From AC-32 sp035518635 (GTDB lineage: Bacteria > Actinomycetota > Thermoleophilia > Gaiellales > Gaiellaceae), in NCBI GenBank assembly GCA_035518635.1, contig DATIXI010000066.1, positions 1 through 42,300 of the forward strand: a DNA stretch of 42,300 nt, given 5' to 3'. The position numbers and the translations under genes are program-made. This document shows positions 14,775 through 22,264 of the stretch, in pieces. The notes under the pieces were generated by a model. It was not told the origin of the DNA. It saw nothing but the letters and a program-made list of their open reading frames with translations, and made no database searches. How positions within the stretch are numbered: position 1 is the first letter of the stretch; each line of letters starts with the position of its first letter.

Positions 14775-15632
14775 TCAGTAGAGGCCGATCGTCCCCAGCC
14801 GACGCTCTCGCTGCAGCGAGAGACGGAAGACCCAGAAGCCGGCCACGAGCGAGGCGAGCGCGAACGGGATCAACTCGGCCGTCGCGATCAGGGCGTTGGA
14901 GAGCCCCTCGCCTCCGAGCAGCGTCTCCCGCATGGACTGGATCGCAATCGCGAGCGGGTTGAAGCTCGCGATGATCTCCAGCCAGTGCGGGAGGAGATCC
15001 AGCGGGAACAGCGACCCGGAGAGCAGCGTCAGCACCGCCGCGCCGAGCCCGACGATCATCGTCCCTCGACGGAACGTAAGCACGAGGCCCGCAGTCGCAA
15101 CACCGATGCCCCACACGAACGGAAGCAGGGCGACGAGCACGAGGATCGCGGGGGCGATGCCGCTGGCGTGGAAGTTCAGCCCGAACAGGAGCGCCGTCAC
15201 GAGCAGGAACACCGCGGTCCGGATCGGGATGAAGACGAGGTCGTAGAGGACGGCACCGAGCTGGATCGTCTTCGTCGACGTCGGCGTGACGAGCAGCGAC
15301 TCGAGCGTCCCGATCACCTGTTCCTGCCGGATCCCGGAGGACACGCGGCCGAGCGCCAGCGACACGAAGCCGCCGAGCGCGATGCCGATGATCGCGAACT
15401 CCATGTAGCTGACCGGGTGGCCGCCGTAGGTGGGCAGTGCGGCGGGGTTGACGAGACGCCCGATGAAGCTGAACGTGAACGCCTGGATCAGAAGCGCCGC
15501 CCAGTCGGTGACGAAGCCGAGCCGGTAGCTGAGGGCGATCCGGATGTCCCTGCGGAAGAACGCAGGAAGCTTCGCAAGCTCGTCCGCGAGCACCGCCCAG
15601 CGCGAAGGAGCCGCATGCGGAAGCGTGGTCAC
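14775..15632 (-). CDS. ABC-2 type transporter permease (probable lasso peptide exporter)
   Basis: The 285-residue membrane protein has six hydrophobic segments. Characteristic ABC-2 features include the EQVIGTLESLLVTP motif after the second helix and LSGSLFPLDLLP before the last pair. The start is GTG 15632, which overlaps the TGA of the ATPase gene by 4 nt; the longer open frame upstream is antisense to nothing useful and overlaps the ATPase. Together with that ATPase it forms an exporter. Its position next to the lasso enzymes suggests secretion of, or self-immunity to, the mature peptide. Confidence 0.88.
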   Translation of the reverse strand: MTTLPHAAPSRWAVLADELAKLPAFFRRDIRIALSYRLGFVTDWAALLIQAFTFSFIGRLVNPAALPTYGGHPVSYMEFAIIGIALGGFVSLALGRVSSGIRQEQVIGTLESLLVTPTSTKTIQLGAVLYDLVFIPIRTAVFLLVTALLFGLNFHASGIAPAILVLVALLPFVWGIGVATAGLVLTFRRGTMIVGLGAAVLTLLSGSLFPLDLLPHWLEIIASFNPLAIAIQSMRETLLGGEGLSNALIATAELIPFALASLVAGFWVFRLSLQRERRLGTIGLY

Positions 15633-16651
15633 GGGCGCCCCGTTAGGTGGATGAAGGCCTCCTCGATCTCCGGCCGCTCGTCGCGGCACGAGAGCACCTG
15701 CACACCCGCGCCCGTGAGCAGGGCCAGCGCGTCGCCGAGGACGGCGCCGTCCTCCAGCCGGAGCACGTATTCGTTCCCGCGCTCGTGGTTGCCACTCGAG
15801 GCGATCGAGCCGGCACCCGCGAGGCTGCGCTCGAGCTCGGCGAGCGTGGGCAGGCTCGCTCGGCCGTTGCCACCGAGCCGGACGAGGTGCGTGCGGACGG
15901 GGACCTCGTCGGCCAGCGCCTCGACGCTGCCCGTGAAGGCGACCTCGCCGTTTCGCAGCAGCGTGACGCGGTCGGCGAACCCCCGGATCTCCTCCACGCG
16001 CTGGGTCGCCCACAGCGCTGCAGTCCCTTCACGCGCGAGACCCTGGACGAGCTCGCGCACGACTCGCCCGGCCGGTGGGTCGAGGTCGTGCGTCGCCTCG
16101 TCGACGAGCAGCACCGCGGGATCGGTCAAGAGCCCCCGCGCGACCGAGAGGCGCTTCTGCATTCCGTGCGAGTAGTGGCCCACGCGCTCGTCCGCCGCGT
16201 CCTCGAGCCCGACCGAGCCGAGGACGACCGCCGCGCGCTCGAGCGCCGGCCGCTTGCGCATTCCGTGGAGGCGCGCGAAGAAGAGGAGGTTCTCAAGGCC
16301 CGAGAGGCGCAGGTAGAACGAGCGGTCTCCGGACGGGACGAAACCGACCCGGCTGCGCAGCGTCCGGGCCGAGCGGGTCGCGTCCTCGCCGAGCACCGTC
16401 ACCGTGCCCTCGTGGGGAATCGTCAGGCCCGCGAGGATGCGCATCAGCGTCGTCTTCCCCGCGCCGTTGCGGCCGAGCACGGCGTGGATCTCGCCCGCCG
16501 CGACCGACAGCGAGACATCCCGGAGCGCGCGACGCGATCCGAAGTGCCGGGAGAGCCCGCGCGCGCTGATGCAGGGCAGCGTCCGGGGCTCCCGCCCCGG
16601 ACCCGCGAAAACCCCTTCGCGCACGGTGATGGTGGTCGCAGCGCTCTGCAC
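15629..16651 (-). CDS. ABC transporter ATP-binding protein (partner of the ABC-2 permease)
   Basis: The start is placed at GTG 16651 because AGAAGG lies six nt upstream; the frame stays open to 16696. The 340-residue product contains Walker A GRNGAGKTT (60-68), a divergent signature YSHGMQKR (160-167) and Walker B AVLLVDE (179-185). The Q-loop region reads VPSGDRSFY rather than having Gln, and the switch histidine is replaced by Gln217 (WATQRVEE). Related exporters of the ABC-2 class show such drift, so ATP hydrolysis may still occur. It is the first gene of the exporter/nucleotidyltransferase operon and diverges from the DNA glycosylase gene. Confidence 0.88.
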   Translation of the reverse strand: MQSAATTITVREGVFAGPGREPRTLPCISARGLSRHFGSRRALRDVSLSVAAGEIHAVLGRNGAGKTTLMRILAGLTIPHEGTVTVLGEDATRSARTLRSRVGFVPSGDRSFYLRLSGLENLLFFARLHGMRKRPALERAAVVLGSVGLEDAADERVGHYSHGMQKRLSVARGLLTDPAVLLVDEATHDLDPPAGRVVRELVQGLAREGTAALWATQRVEEIRGFADRVTLLRNGEVAFTGSVEALADEVPVRTHLVRLGGNGRASLPTLAELERSLAGAGSIASSGNHERGNEYVLRLEDGAVLGDALALLTGAGVQVLSCRDERPEIEEAFIHLTGRP

Positions 16652-16773
16652 GACAGCCCTTCTTCGATGATCGACATCGCGACGTGCGGACCGCAACTAG
16701 CCTTCCGAGTAGTCTCGGGCCAGGAAGACGCTGGGAATGCTGACCTGCGGGCCGCGTTCGACTAGGTCAGTCG

Positions 16774-17676
16774 ATGGCGAAGCACTGGTCAACGGAGATC
16801 GAGTTGGTCGGGGCGGGCGGCGAGCCCGTCGACCTGTGGCGAACGCTGTCCTCGCACGGCGTCGCCGACCTGCTGCCGAACGTGCTCGACGAGAAGGCCC
16901 GCGTGCTCGAGACGACCCTGCCGCTCCCACGCGGGAGCGCTCGGACGATCCGGATCGGCACGGGCGAGCGCGGGCGCGCGCTCGTCGACGGCGAGGACGT
17001 GGCCGCCCGCGACGCTGCCGTCCTCGAGGAGACGGCTCGCTACATGCTCCGGCTCGACGCCGACCTCTCGGGCTTCTACGAGGCCGCGCGCGATGATCCC
17101 GACCTCGCCTGGGCCTGCAGCGGCGCCGGCCGGATGCTCCGCAGCCCGACCGTGTTCGAAGACGTGGTCAAGACGATCTGTACGACCAACTGCGCCTGGT
17201 CGGCCACGGTTCGGATGGCGACCGCGCTCGTGTCCGAGCTCGGCCTCGAGGCGCCGGACGGCCGGCGCACGTTCCCGGCCCCCGAGGCGATGGCCGAGGC
17301 GAGCGAGGGCTTCTACAAGGACGCCGTCCGGGCCGGTTACCGCGGACCGTACCTGCGGTCGATCGCGGCGGAGGTCGCCGAAGGCTCGCTCGACCTCGAG
17401 TCCCTCAACGACCCCGAGCTACCCGACGACGAGGTCGCCGAGCGGCTGCTCGCGCTGCCCGGGTGCGGCCCGTATGCGACCGCACACATGATGATGCTGC
17501 TTGGCCGCAACTCGCGCCTGATCCTCGACTCCTGGACGCGCCCTAAGTACGCGCGGCTCAACGGGCGCAAGGCGTCTGATCGGACGATCGAGCGCCGCTT
17601 CCGGCGCTACGGCGACCACGCAGGCCTCGCGTTCTGGCTCACGCTGACCCGCGACTGGGTCGACGAGCAGCCGTAG
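16774..17676 (+). CDS. HhH-GPD superfamily DNA glycosylase
   Basis: The 300-residue protein resembles the OGG/AlkA branch of base-excision glycosylases. Seen: SPTVFEDVVKTICTTNCAW, helix-hairpin-helix LLALPGCGPYATAHMMMLLG with the Gly/Pro-rich hairpin, and LILDSWTRPKY carrying the catalytic Asp. The Lys that gives lyase activity in bifunctional OGG1/EndoIII enzymes is not evident (GPYATAH instead of GxKxA), so it is probably monofunctional. It starts at ATG 16774 and is transcribed away from the ABC operon. It has no obvious link to the lasso pathway. Confidence 0.85.
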   Translation: MAKHWSTEIELVGAGGEPVDLWRTLSSHGVADLLPNVLDEKARVLETTLPLPRGSARTIRIGTGERGRALVDGEDVAARDAAVLEETARYMLRLDADLSGFYEAARDDPDLAWACSGAGRMLRSPTVFEDVVKTICTTNCAWSATVRMATALVSELGLEAPDGRRTFPAPEAMAEASEGFYKDAVRAGYRGPYLRSIAAEVAEGSLDLESLNDPELPDDEVAERLLALPGCGPYATAHMMMLLGRNSRLILDSWTRPKYARLNGRKASDRTIERRFRRYGDHAGLAFWLTLTRDWVDEQP

Positions 17677-17706
17677 CCGACGTTTGCGGAGACGAGTGTT
17701 GTCGGC

Positions 17707-17745
17707 GGGCTCCCGTCGGCTTTCTCGCGACGGGAGCCCTCCCCC
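17707..17745. terminator. Strong hairpin between convergent genes
   Basis: GGGCTCCCGTCG (17707-17718) and CGACGGGAGCCC (17728-17739) form a perfect 12-bp stem with a 9-nt loop. A C/T-rich run follows on the plus strand. It lies between the stops of the DNA glycosylase and the convergent LuxR-type gene and can act in either direction, better on the plus strand. Confidence 0.7.
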
Positions 17746-17757
17746 TTCCCCCCTAAT

Positions 17758-18450
17758 CTATGCCGCAGGCACCGCGGTAGCCGTGGCCGTGGCTGTTCCC
17801 ACCAGCCCGTGCCGATGAGCCCAACGGCTCGCCTCGGTGCGATTGGAGACGTCTAGCTTGCGGTAGATGTTCGACAGGTGGAACTTCACCGTCTGCTCGG
17901 TCACCCAGAGCATTCGAGCGAGCTCACGATTCGAGTGGCCCTCTGCGACGAGCGCGAGGATCTCCCGCTCGCGCCGCGTGAGAGCGACGTCGTCGTCTTC
18001 GCCGGCAGGGACGGGAACGACCGAGCTGGGCAGCTCGCCGTTGGGCGCCGTCTTCGCCAGGAAGATCGTGTGGTCGAACGTCTGCCGGATCGTTGCTGCG
18101 ACGTCCTCCGGATGCGCAGTCTTCACGGCATATGCCAAGGCACCGGCATCGAACGCGTTGTCGATGTCGGCCTTGTCGCGCGAGGCGCCGAGCACGATCA
18201 CGCGGAGCGTGCTCAGACGCTGGCGGCACGACCGGATGAGCGCATATCCGCTCATCCCTCCGCTCGGCGTCTCCGTCTCGCAGATGAGGATGTCGGGCTG
18301 CTTTTGCTCGACCAGGTCGAGCGCGTGCTCGGGCCTGGTCGTCCGCCCGACAACCGTTACGTCGATTGAGTCCAGGATGGACTCGACGGCATCGAGCCAC
18401 AATGGATGTGGATCGAGCAGAACCGCCGTCCGATGGGAATTACTGGCCAA
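17758..18450 (-). CDS. NarL/LuxR-type response regulator with Glu in place of phosphoacceptor Asp
   Basis: The start is set at TTG 18450; the frame remains open for over a kilobase upstream but that part is non-coding or overlaps another gene. The 230-residue product has a receiver domain (residues 8-125) and a LuxR HTH (157-212: LTRREREILALV, then TEQTVKFHLSNIYRKL). The receiver keeps Lys110 and one acidic residue (Asp13), but the motif PDILICETETPSGG has Glu58 where Asp is expected. Glu at this site often mimics phosphorylation, so the protein may be permanently active. No histidine kinase gene is nearby. A good promoter lies 45 nt upstream of the start. Confidence 0.88.
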   Translation of the reverse strand: MASNSHRTAVLLDPHPLWLDAVESILDSIDVTVVGRTTRPEHALDLVEQKQPDILICETETPSGGMSGYALIRSCRQRLSTLRVIVLGASRDKADIDNAFDAGALAYAVKTAHPEDVAATIRQTFDHTIFLAKTAPNGELPSSVVPVPAGEDDDVALTRREREILALVAEGHSNRELARMLWVTEQTVKFHLSNIYRKLDVSNRTEASRWAHRHGLVGTATATATAVPAA

Positions 18451-18494
18451 GAGACCTACACCCCCCTTTCTCCCCCCGACCGCTAGTGAGTCCA

Positions 18495-18523
18495 GTTCTA
18501 ACGGACATTGCCCTGTCTGTAAA
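18495..18523 (-). promoter_or_regulatory. Sigma-70-type promoter of the LuxR-type regulator
   Basis: Read on the minus strand: TTTACA (18518-18523), a 17-nt spacer and TAGAAC (18495-18500). The -35 matches five of six and the -10 four of six consensus bases. The start codon is 45 nt downstream of the -10. Confidence 0.55.
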
Positions 18524-18531
18524 GGGGGTGC

Positions 18532-18626
18532 TGTGGAAAGAACTGGTAAGAAAGCGGTGACAACTGACGGGTGTCTGTGGATAAGCCCCCCCAACGGTGG
18601 GGATTGAGTTGGGGAATTGTGGAACC
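18532..18626 (+). promoter_or_regulatory. Cluster of three DnaA-box-like nonamers
   Basis: TGTGGATAA at 18576-18584 is a perfect DnaA box (TTATCCACA on the minus strand). TGTGGAAAG at 18532-18540 and TGTGGAACC at 18618-18626 are weaker matches. All three have the same orientation with roughly 42-44 nt spacing. They overlap the upstream region of the LuxR-type gene. Confidence 0.4.
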
Positions 18627-18805
18627 GGATTACCCGCGCCTCTCTATCTCGACTCCTTGATATCTCGGCCTCGACGAAGCACCGTTCTAACGGGTCGTAG
18701 ATTCGGCAGTTGCAGGGGTTTAGCTTGGACAGCCACGGCGGACGCAGGCCGCATGCATTCGCCGTGTAAGGGCCGGGAAACGTGCTGCGGCGCGCTTCCC
18801 GGTCG

Positions 18806-18859
18806 GGTAGGCGGGCTCTCCCGGAGGCCAAGCGGGAGGACCCGCCTACCTTCTTGTTC
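18806..18859 (+). terminator. Long imperfect hairpin with downstream T-rich tract
   Basis: GGTAGGCGGG (18806-18815) pairs with CCCGCCTACC (18841-18850); inside it CTCCCG pairs with CGGGAG. TTCTTGTTC follows on the plus strand. It has the form of an intrinsic terminator for plus-strand transcription, although no plus-strand gene is recognised upstream. This leaves open an unannotated transcript. Confidence 0.55.
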
Positions 18860-18901
18860 AGATTGTCTGCGTCCGCTTCCTGACGATGATGGGAAGTGGC
18901 G

Positions 18902-18930
18902 GCCCGCCTCGGATTGGTCGTGAGGCGGGC
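18902..18930 (-). terminator. Hairpin downstream of the membrane-protein gene
   Basis: GCCCGCCTC (18902-18910) pairs perfectly with GAGGCGGGC (18922-18930), 12 nt after the stop of the minus-strand membrane-protein gene. The following U-tract is poor, so termination strength is uncertain. Confidence 0.5.
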
Positions 18931-18941
18931 TGCTGCCACGC

Positions 18942-19622
18942 TCAGCCCGGAGCGCGCCGGGCCACGACCAGCAGGCCCGTGGCGACGAGCACCCAGCCCA
19001 TCAGCCCGAGCGCGTTGGCAGCCGCCTCGCCCGCGTCCCGGGTCTCGCCCGCCGGAAGCTCGTGGAGGGCGGCCAGCGCCGCGCCGCCAAACCTCGCTCC
19101 GAGCGCCGCGGCCAGTAGCACGACCCCGGCGAGCAGCAGCGTCGGCGGGCGCCGGCTCGACCGCGTCTCCAGCAGGAGCAGCACCGCGACGGTGCCCAGG
19201 AGCAGCGTGTAGCCGACCAGCGCGACGGTGCACCACTCGAGCTTCGCGAGCGAGCGGACGTCGAGATCGGCGGCGAGCCGCTCGTGGAGGCCGAGCGCCT
19301 CGTCGACCGCGATGAGCACGAGCCCTCCGGCGAGGAACAGGCGGGTCTTCCCGCGGCTCCGCGTCGCGAGGACGGCGACGCAGGCGGCCGCGACCACTAC
19401 CGAGATCGCGGCGGCCCAGCTGAACGGCGACCGCTCGGCGGCCGGGTTCAGCCACCAGCCGCGCGGGCCGAGCCCGGCGGCGAGGTCCAGCACGCCGAGG
19501 GCCAGGGCCGCCGGCCAGACCCACGTTACGGGCCGCGCGGTCTTGGCGCTCACGTCCACGGACTGCACCATCGGCCGGTTGAGGTGCAGCCCGCCCGGGT
19601 TGAGACTGTGTGGGTCGAACAT
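18942..19622 (-). CDS. Polytopic membrane protein of unknown function, 226 aa
   Basis: An ATG-started protein has about six hydrophobic helices. A motif with charged residues inside or next to a helix (LIAVDEALGLHERL, about residues 102-115) resembles the DE...LHE element seen in a group of uncharacterised actinobacterial membrane proteins. C-terminal half: YTLLLGTVAVLLLL, a second pair of helices and GLMGWVLVATGLLVV. The start lies head-to-head with the small ORF at 19628. The topology resembles the membrane protein at 38224-38856. No catalytic function can be assigned. Confidence 0.75.
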   Translation of the reverse strand: MFDPHSLNPGGLHLNRPMVQSVDVSAKTARPVTWVWPAALALGVLDLAAGLGPRGWWLNPAAERSPFSWAAAISVVVAAACVAVLATRSRGKTRLFLAGGLVLIAVDEALGLHERLAADLDVRSLAKLEWCTVALVGYTLLLGTVAVLLLLETRSSRRPPTLLLAGVVLLAAALGARFGGAALAALHELPAGETRDAGEAAANALGLMGWVLVATGLLVVARRAPG

Positions 19623-19627
19623 GCGCT

Positions 19628-19876
19628 GTGCAAGGGGGGAGCGCTCTGCGGATCACACTCGACAACCCCGCCCTCGTGACGGACCTGACCGATTTCCTGC
19701 GCCGCTGCGAGTGCAAGGTCGAGCAGGTCGGGTCGAGAGCGCTCGAGGTCGACGTCGCGGCTCAGGCGGGGCAGCCGGTCGGCGCGGAGCACGAGTGGGC
19801 CCGCTTGCAGATCGATGCATTCCTGCGCGTCTGGCAGCTCCTCCACCCCGAGACGCAGGCTCATCTGTTCGCCTAG
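19628..19876 (+). CDS. Small hypothetical protein, about 82 aa
   Basis: A short ORF whose body, LRITLDNPALVTDLTDFL followed by CKVEQVGSRALEVDV, suggests a beta-alpha-beta fold. An amphipathic helix (EWARLQIDAFLRVWQLL) follows. The start is uncertain: GTG 19628 is used here; GTG 19610 is also in frame; a GGGGGG stretch six nt before CTG 19643 hints at a later start. Codon bias and the regular amphipathic pattern support coding. The stop shares CTAG with the stop of the convergent flippase gene. No family is recognised. Confidence 0.6.
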   Translation: MQGGSALRITLDNPALVTDLTDFLRRCECKVEQVGSRALEVDVAAQAGQPVGAEHEWARLQIDAFLRVWQLLHPETQAHLFA

Positions 19877-21198
19877 ACGCCCGACGCCCGTTCGCGGCGG
19901 TTCACGCGCACCCTCCAGGCGAAGATGAGCGCAAGCAGCAGCGTCGCCATGACCATCCCGCTCGCGATTCCGAGCGACGCTTCGTGCAAGGCCCCGCCCG
20001 ACGCAATGGCGTACACGAACACAAAGAGCGCCGCACCCGCTGCCCACGCCACGGCACCGCTCGACGCCCGGTCGACCGCAAGAAGCGCCTGTGAGATCGT
20101 CGCCGCGGCCAAGTAGCAGCCGGCGGCGAGGCCGAGCAGCGCGAGGTCGGAGGCCGGAGCCGTGTATTTCGACCCGAAGACGATCGGCATCACGGTCGGT
20201 CCGGCTAGCGCAGCCACGGCCACGATCGCGACGGTTACCCCGAGAAAGACGAGGCAGACTCTCATCACGGTTGCGACGAAGCGGTGGTGGTCGTCCTCGG
20301 CGTTCAGCCGGGTGAGGTTCGGCAGAAACGAGCCCGCGACTCCCGTGAACAGGAAGACGGGAACGCGCACGAGCATCGTTGCGGCGAACACGATCGCCGC
20401 CGCATCCTTGGCGCCGCCTCCGCCGACGACTACGAGCGGGGCGCCGTTGACAAGCAACTGGTCCGCGGCGGCGATCACGACGGCAGGCGCGGCGAAGGCC
20501 AGGGCCGCGCGCATGTGGAAGTGCTCGTCGGCGGAGCCTTCGCCGAGTCGCCTGACCTCTGCGCGGCAACGCCAGAGCGGCGGGATCGCACCCCCAAGGC
20601 CTGCGGCCGCTAGGGCTGCGGCGGCAATCTCCGGAGACGCGACGGCGAGAAGCGGCAAGGCCACCAGGAAGCGAATCGAGCCGTCCGTGACATGGATCGC
20701 GCTCAGCCCGTGGAATCGGCGCAGCCCGCCGAGAATCCCGCGGCCGATGTACTGGAAGCCGTATCCCGCGATCCCGACGAGGAGCATTGCCGTCATGAAG
20801 TCGTTCCCGTCGAAGAACCGATCGGTTAGCGCACCCCAGGCCGCCAAGGCAGCGACGGCCACGAGGCCGAGCACGCAGCCGTAGACCACAGCGACAGAGC
20901 GCAGCACCGAGCGCGCCTCCTGCCCACGCGCGAGCCGATCGGCAACCGCCCGCGCCGTCGTCTGCTCGAGCGGCCGGAACAGTACGACGACGGTGAGGAA
21001 CAGCGCCGCCCAGAGCACCGCGATCTGGCCGTACTCGTCCTGCGTGAGCGTTCGCGCCGCGAGGATGTGGAACGCGTACGCGAGCAGGCCGGCGGCCAGC
21101 ATCGCCCCGGAGAGCAGCCACGCGCCGGTCAGCTCGAAGCGGCGCGGGGGTGCCGCGGCGTCGACGTTCTCGACCGCCGCGGCGGCCTGCGCGCTCAT
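19873..21198 (-). CDS. Wzx-like polysaccharide flippase (MATE/MOP superfamily)
   Basis: The 441-residue protein has 12 or so hydrophobic helices and the usual start of lipid-linked oligosaccharide flippases: GAWLLSGAMLAAGLLAYAF, then AARTLTQDEYGQIAVLWAAL and a Phe-Arg-Pro-Leu-Glu-Gln loop. The second half begins with another helix set (LVRVPVFLFTGVAGSFLPNLTRL) and a conserved VMPIVFGSKYTA. It is expected to move undecaprenyl-linked repeat units across the membrane. It diverges from the glycosyltransferase operon across 247 bp and is convergent with a small ORF. Start ATG at 21198. Confidence 0.88.
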   Translation of the reverse strand: MSAQAAAAVENVDAAAPPRRFELTGAWLLSGAMLAAGLLAYAFHILAARTLTQDEYGQIAVLWAALFLTVVVLFRPLEQTTARAVADRLARGQEARSVLRSVAVVYGCVLGLVAVAALAAWGALTDRFFDGNDFMTAMLLVGIAGYGFQYIGRGILGGLRRFHGLSAIHVTDGSIRFLVALPLLAVASPEIAAAALAAAGLGGAIPPLWRCRAEVRRLGEGSADEHFHMRAALAFAAPAVVIAAADQLLVNGAPLVVVGGGGAKDAAAIVFAATMLVRVPVFLFTGVAGSFLPNLTRLNAEDDHHRFVATVMRVCLVFLGVTVAIVAVAALAGPTVMPIVFGSKYTAPASDLALLGLAAGCYLAAATISQALLAVDRASSGAVAWAAGAALFVFVYAIASGGALHEASLGIASGMVMATLLLALIFAWRVRVNRRERASGV

Positions 21199-21445
21199 CG
21201 CTCTCTCCGGCTACCCGGTCGCCGCGCCATCTTCGAAAATGATGAGCAGCCGCGCCCGCCGCGTGAATCCCCGGACGGCGAGAGTTCTGCCCGCGCTCCT
21301 ACCCGTTCGGCCAGCGGCCCACGCGCGTGGAGGGTTTTTCCGTTCTGGTCTGGCTACACCGCCGAACGCTCCATACGCTCAACAACGGGAACGGCTCGCC
21401 CGGTCGGGTCTCGGCCGGCGAGCGATCAACGTGGACGGGGGAAGG

Positions 21446-22264
21446 ATGGCGTCAAGCGCGGCGGCGGCAGAGGCGGCGTTGAAAAGCTCCGGGACTGACG
21501 GCAATGCCGTCTCGCCGCTGCCCGACCAGACGACGCTCCTCTTCGTGATCCCGGTCTACAACGAGGCGGAGAACCTCCCGCGGCTGCTGGCGGACTTCGA
21601 GGCGCGGCCGGAGCTGTTCCGGAACGCAGGCCATCTCATCCTCGTCGACGACGGCTCGACCGACGGGACCGCCGAGCTGATCGAGACCTATGAAGGCCCC
21701 GTGCGCGTGGAGCTCGTCCGGCTCGGTCGCAACCGGGGACCGGGCGTCGCCTTCCGGGCCGGCTTCGCGGCCGCGCTCGCGAAGTGCGCGGACGACTCGC
21801 TCGTCGTAACGCTGGAGGGCGACACGACCAGCGACCTGGACGCGCTGCCCTTGATGCTGGAGCGGATCGCGGCGGGTGCGGACCTCGTGATCGCCGACTG
21901 GATGATGGAGAACGTCGGCGCGGTTCGGCGCGGCCTGAGCTTCGCGGCTGGCTTCGTCGTGCGGCGCGGGCTCGGCCTCAAGGCCAAGACCGTCTCCTCG
22001 TTCTTCCGCGTCTACCGGGTCTCGGCCCTCCGCCTGGGGTTCGAGCGCTACGGCGACAACTTCATCGCCGAGCCGGGCTTCGCGTGCAAGGCGGAGATCC
22101 TGGTCAAGCTCTCGGCGCTCGGCGTCCGCGTCGAGGAGGTCCCGGTCCCGCTCGACTGGAGCCGTCGGCTCGGTAAGAGCAAGATGCCCGTCCTCAAGAC
22201 CACACTCGCCTACTGGCGCATGTTGCTGCGCCTCCGCCTGTCCCGCGCGCCGGTCACGTCGTGA
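21446..22264 (+). CDS. Family 2 glycosyltransferase (DPM1-like)
   Basis: The start is placed at ATG 21446 (GGGGGAAGG directly upstream; GTG 21431 is an alternative). The longer open frame upstream is antisense to the flippase. The 272-residue protein shows FVIPVYNEAENLPRLL, LVDDGSTDGTAELI and VVTLEGDTTSDLDALP in the place of the GT2 DxD. LGRNRGPGVAFRAGF and a C-terminal amphipathic region ending in LAYWRMLLRLRL match polyprenyl-phosphate sugar transferases. First gene of a three-gene unit with GTGA overlaps to the oxidoreductase and epimerase. Confidence 0.9.
   Translation: MASSAAAAEAALKSSGTDGNAVSPLPDQTTLLFVIPVYNEAENLPRLLADFEARPELFRNAGHLILVDDGSTDGTAELIETYEGPVRVELVRLGRNRGPGVAFRAGFAAALAKCADDSLVVTLEGDTTSDLDALPLMLERIAAGADLVIADWMMENVGAVRRGLSFAAGFVVRRGLGLKAKTVSSFFRVYRVSALRLGFERYGDNFIAEPGFACKAEILVKLSALGVRVEEVPVPLDWSRRLGKSKMPVLKTTLAYWRMLLRLRLSRAPVTS

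Larger units (their letters stand above)
18495..18693 (-). repeat. Repeated 10-mer CCGTTAGAAC (two copies)
   Basis: The 10-mer lies at 18495-18504 (overlapping the -10 of the LuxR promoter) and again at 18684-18693, in the same orientation. It could be an operator or the -10 region of a second promoter. No good -35 is seen for the second copy. Confidence 0.35.
18451..18941. other. 491-bp gene-free region with promoter, DnaA-box-like sites and hairpins
   Basis: I find no convincing gene here. It holds the promoter of the LuxR-type gene, three DnaA-box-like nonamers, two copies of CCGTTAGAAC read on the minus strand, a long hairpin followed by a T-rich run on the plus strand, and a second hairpin behind the membrane-protein gene. 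The stretch 18600-18760 is visibly less GC-rich than its surroundings. A short plus-strand ORF (18597-18923) lacks coding bias and is not called. Confidence 0.7.

Noticed and set aside
18532..18626. DnaA-box trio as a replication origin
   Set aside because: No dnaA, dnaN, rpmH or gyr genes, no pronounced AT-rich unwinding element and only one perfect box. Kept only as a DnaA-box-like cluster.
18451..19716. Minus-strand frame extending the LuxR-type gene to 652 codons
   Set aside because: It runs across the promoter region and through another gene in a wrong frame; receiver homology begins just after TTG 18450.
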